Assembly (NCBI GenBank): GCA_965230015.1
Contig: CBDDKF010000002.1
Location: 186,001 to 250,000 of the forward strand
DNA: 64,000 nt
Source of the DNA: JABSQH01 sp965230015
Lineage (GTDB): Bacteria; Actinomycetota; Acidimicrobiia; Acidimicrobiales; Ilumatobacteraceae
Direction: 5' to 3'
Below, piece by piece: positions 61,441-64,000 of this stretch (position 1 is its first letter; every line of letters starts with the position of its first letter). Under the pieces are notes generated by a model. It saw only the letters and a program-made list of their open reading frames with translations. It did not search any database and was not told the origin of the DNA. Position numbers and translations under genes: made by a program.

Positions 61441-62325
61441 ATGTCCAACATCGACGCCACACCTCTGAGCAAGCAGTACGCCACCGTCAACGGCAAGCAG
61501 ATGGCGTACCACGAGCAGGGATCGGGCCGCTCCGTCGTGTTCCTTCATGGCAACCCGACGTCGTCGTACCTGTGGCGCAACATCATCCCGCACGTGTCGG
61601 GCGCAGCGCGCTGCATCGCTCCAGACCTGATCGGCCAGGGCGACTCCGACAAGCTCGACGACACCGGCCCCGACTCGTACCGCTTCGTTGAGCATCGCGA
61701 GTACCTCGACGGGCTCCTCGACCAACTGGATCTCGGCGACGACATCGTGTTCGTCATCCACGACTGGGGTTCGGCGCTCGGCTTCGACTGGGCCAACCGC
61801 CACCGAGACCGCGTCTCGGGCATCGCCTTCATGGAGGCCATCGTCCGTCCCGTCACTTGGGATGCATGGCCTGAGGCGGCCACCGAGATCTTCAAGGGGT
61901 TCCGCTCCCCCGCCGGCGAGGACATGGTGATCGACAAGAACCTGTTCGTCGAGGCGGTGCTGCCGGGTTCGATCATGCGCCCGCTGACCCAAGAGGAGCA
62001 CGACGAGTACCGCCGGCCGTTCGTGGAGCCGCAGCACCGTCGTCCGACCTTGACGTGGCCGCGCCAGATTCCGATCGAGGGCGAGCCAGCCGACGTGACC
62101 GAGATCGTGCAGGCCTACGCCGACTGGCTCGAGGGTTCCGATCTACCGAAGCTGTTCGTCAACGCCGAGCCTGGTGCGATCCTCACCGGCCCACAGCGCG
62201 GATGGGTACGGACGTGGCCGAACCTCACCGAGGTCACCGTCGAGGGCTCGCACTTCATCCAGGAAGACAGCCCACACGAGATCGGTGAGGCGATCGCCGC
62301 CTGGCTCCCATCGACGGCCCCGTGA
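61441..62325 (+). CDS. Haloalkane dehalogenase, LinB/DhaA-like
   Basis: A 294-residue alpha/beta hydrolase that replaces a halogen on an alkane by water. The active-site set is complete: nucleophile Asp108 in VIHDWGSALGFDWA, halide-binding Asn38 (LHGNPTSSYLWRNIIPH) and Trp109, acid Glu132 in GIAFMEAIVRP, and base His271 in EGSHFIQEDSP. Length and positions match the HLD-II subfamily that includes LinB. The divergent TetR gene and the promoter directly upstream suggest inducible expression. Natural substrate unknown; halogenated marine or pollutant compounds are possible. Confidence 0.94.
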   Translation: MSNIDATPLSKQYATVNGKQMAYHEQGSGRSVVFLHGNPTSSYLWRNIIPHVSGAARCIAPDLIGQGDSDKLDDTGPDSYRFVEHREYLDGLLDQLDLGDDIVFVIHDWGSALGFDWANRHRDRVSGIAFMEAIVRPVTWDAWPEAATEIFKGFRSPAGEDMVIDKNLFVEAVLPGSIMRPLTQEEHDEYRRPFVEPQHRRPTLTWPRQIPIEGEPADVTEIVQAYADWLEGSDLPKLFVNAEPGAILTGPQRGWVRTWPNLTEVTVEGSHFIQEDSPHEIGEAIAAWLPSTAP

Positions 62326-62372
62326 GTTTGCGGAGGATGCGCCTGGGCCTGCCGCCGGCCACCATGTAGGCG

Positions 62373-63974
62373 ATGGAGCAACCAGCACAGCGCTACCGAC
62401 CAGGTCGAGGCGATCTGCGCGGCGAGTGGGACGTGATCGTCGTCGGCTCTGGCATGGGCGGACTGAGCGCCGCCTCATTCCTGGCCCAACAGGGAAGTCG
62501 CGTCCTCGTGCTGGAGCAGAACTCCATCGTCGGAGGGTGCACCCAGTCGTACGAACGGCGGGGTTACCGGTTCAACATCGGCCTGCATTACGTCGGGTCG
62601 GTCCAAGGACCGACGGTGACCCGTCGACTGTTCGACGCCGCCACGGAGGGTGCGGTCCGCTGGCACGCGCTTCCATCCGTGTACAACCGGATGGTCCTCG
62701 GCGAACGGTCGTACGACATCCCGGCTGGCCGGGATGCCTACCGGGCGGCGCTCGCCGAGCGGTTCCCCATGGAGGTACAGGCCATCGATCGGTATCTCGA
62801 TCTGGTTGTGTCCGTGAACCGCACGTCGCGCGGCTACTTCGCCCAGAAGGCGCTGCCTGAGGAGCTGGTCGCCGACTCGTACGACGAGTGGACGGCGGAC
62901 TTCCATCACCACAGCGACCGGCTGACGATCGACGCACTCCGCGAGCTCACCGACGACCGGGAGCTGATCGGGGTGTGGACCGCCAACTGGGGCGACTACA
63001 GCCTGCCGCCGTCGCGCAGCTCGTTCGCCATGCACTGCATGCTCAACCGGCACTACCTCGACGGTGGTTCGTATCCCGTGGGCGGTCCCATGGCCCTCGC
63101 CACGGCGATTGCCCCGATCGTCGAGCGCGCAGGCGGCCGGATTCTGCACTCGGCCGACGTGGGGCGCATCGTCGTTGAGGGCGGTCGAGCGGTCGGCGTC
63201 GAACTGCGCAGCGGCGAGGTGGCGCGTGCCACTGCCGTGGTGTCGAACGCAGGCGTGCGCAACACGTTCGGACGCCTCCTCGATACAGAGACCGCGGCGG
63301 CCTCGGGTGTTGCCAACCTTGTCGACGAGGTCGGCGACAGCTATGCGCTCGTCGGCCTGAACCTCGGCTTGCGAGCATCGGCGGCCGATCTCGGCATCAC
63401 GCCAGCCAACATCTGGGCCCACGACACCAACGACTTCGACGCCAACCTGTCGCGACACCGCGACGACTTCGACGCACCGTTCGGTTTCCACTTCATCACG
63501 TTTCCATCGGCCAAGGATCCCGACTGGGAGACACAGCGACCGAATACGGCCACCGTCGAGATGTACGCGTGGACCGACTTCGCGCACTTCCAGAAGTGGG
63601 AGGGCGTCGCACGAGCAGCGCGCGGCGACGACTTCGATCGCCGCAAGGAGGCGATTCGCGTCCGCCTGCTCGCGGAACTCGAACGGTACGTTCCCGGAGT
63701 CTCGGAGGTGGTCGACGTCGCCGAAGTGTCCACTCCGCTCACCTACGAGCGGTTCCTCCGCCGTCGACGGGGCGGCTTCATGGGTCTCGAGGCCTCGCCC
63801 GAGCGATTTCGTGCGCGATGGCTACGCGCTCCGACCGCGCTGCCGGGGCTGTACCTCTCGGGACAGGACGTGACGACCGACGGCATCATTGGAGCACTCA
63901 CGGGCGGCCTCGCGGCTGCGTCAGCAGTGGCCGGAGAGGATCTGATGTCGGCTGCGGTGACCCGGTCGAGCTGA
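62373..63974 (+). CDS. CrtI/RetSat-type FAD-dependent oxidoreductase
   Basis: A 533-residue flavoprotein. The Rossmann motif VIVVGSGMGGLSAASFLAQQG and LVLEQNSIVGGCTQSYERRGYRFN bind FAD; the C-terminal GLYLSGQDVTTDGIIGALTGG is the second FAD motif of the phytoene-desaturase/carotene-isomerase family. The GLHYVG and NWGDYSLPPSRSS segments suggest the retinol-saturase-like branch. It would desaturate, isomerise or saturate an isoprenoid or similar lipid. It follows the dehalogenase gene by 47 bp on the same strand and may share its promoter. Confidence 0.87.
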   Translation: MEQPAQRYRPGRGDLRGEWDVIVVGSGMGGLSAASFLAQQGSRVLVLEQNSIVGGCTQSYERRGYRFNIGLHYVGSVQGPTVTRRLFDAATEGAVRWHALPSVYNRMVLGERSYDIPAGRDAYRAALAERFPMEVQAIDRYLDLVVSVNRTSRGYFAQKALPEELVADSYDEWTADFHHHSDRLTIDALRELTDDRELIGVWTANWGDYSLPPSRSSFAMHCMLNRHYLDGGSYPVGGPMALATAIAPIVERAGGRILHSADVGRIVVEGGRAVGVELRSGEVARATAVVSNAGVRNTFGRLLDTETAAASGVANLVDEVGDSYALVGLNLGLRASAADLGITPANIWAHDTNDFDANLSRHRDDFDAPFGFHFITFPSAKDPDWETQRPNTATVEMYAWTDFAHFQKWEGVARAARGDDFDRRKEAIRVRLLAELERYVPGVSEVVDVAEVSTPLTYERFLRRRRGGFMGLEASPERFRARWLRAPTALPGLYLSGQDVTTDGIIGALTGGLAAASAVAGEDLMSAAVTRSS

Positions 63975-64000
63975 ACGGCGGCGGCGGTCGCAGGCCGCCC

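Overview
The window is a high-GC, densely packed bacterial chromosome segment. A WhiB-type regulator, an MtrA/MtrB-like two-component pair followed by a LpqB-like lipoprotein, a MoxR-DUF58-transglutaminase operon, a PimB-like mannosyltransferase, DUF3040/DUF4229 proteins, many GTG starts and ATGA/GTGA overlaps all point to Actinomycetota. The mix (secreted RLFDTR-type proteins, a LinB-like haloalkane dehalogenase, Tat-exported ferritin-like pairs) suggests an Acidimicrobiia/Ilumatobacter-like organism; that assignment is inference. No transposase, integrase, tRNA or CRISPR array was recognised.

Layout. 0.1-15 kb: acyl-CoA dehydrogenase, a degenerate ROK protein, moxR-DUF58-tgpA operon, Eis-like acetyltransferase, DNA polymerase IV, inositol monophosphatase, an mtrA-mtrB-lpqB-like operon, methyltransferase. 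15-20 kb: glycerol kinase, four tandem 73-bp palindromic repeats, lipoprotein, ACT protein, AlaC-like aminotransferase, inorganic pyrophosphatase. 20-27.7 kb: a long minus-strand run (MFS exporter, ROK glucokinase, SRPBCC, membrane protein, PimB-like GT4, QueG, Cys-rich small protein, NYN protein). 27.7-40.7 kb: DnaQ-GIY-YIG fusion nuclease, PAP2, frameshifted homoserine kinase-like gene, trpD, whiB, then a glycerol-3-phosphate block (CCG-type Fe-S protein, glpD, alkyl-DHAP synthase-like flavoprotein, FGGY kinase) and two Tat ferritin-like proteins. 40.8-44.4 kb: two paralogous secreted proteins around an epoxide hydrolase, then RNase P RNA.

44.4-60.7 kb is the most notable region: a RiPP (ribosomally made, post-translationally modified peptide) cluster. 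It has seven Nif11-type precursor genes, six of them in three divergent pairs, with Ser/Thr/Ala/Gly-rich cores that contain no cysteine. Three translationally coupled maturation genes encode a YcaO, a TfuA and a 1005-residue LanM-like protein. Divergent from them lies an NHLM-type export operon (HlyD-like adaptor, C39-peptidase ABC exporter, second ABC exporter). An MDR enoyl-reductase-like protein and a sulfotransferase complete the set. The LanM-like protein keeps the dehydratase (DUF4135) motifs but its LanC-like part is shortened and lacks the Cys/Cys-His zinc motifs. Together with Cys-free cores this predicts a lanthionine-free product: Ser/Thr dehydration, possible reduction to D-Ala/D-Abu by the MDR enzyme, and backbone thioamidation or azoline formation by YcaO-TfuA. 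This chemistry is inferred from gene content.

60.7-64 kb: TetR regulator divergent from a haloalkane dehalogenase gene with a clear promoter, and a CrtI/RetSat-like FAD oxidoreductase.
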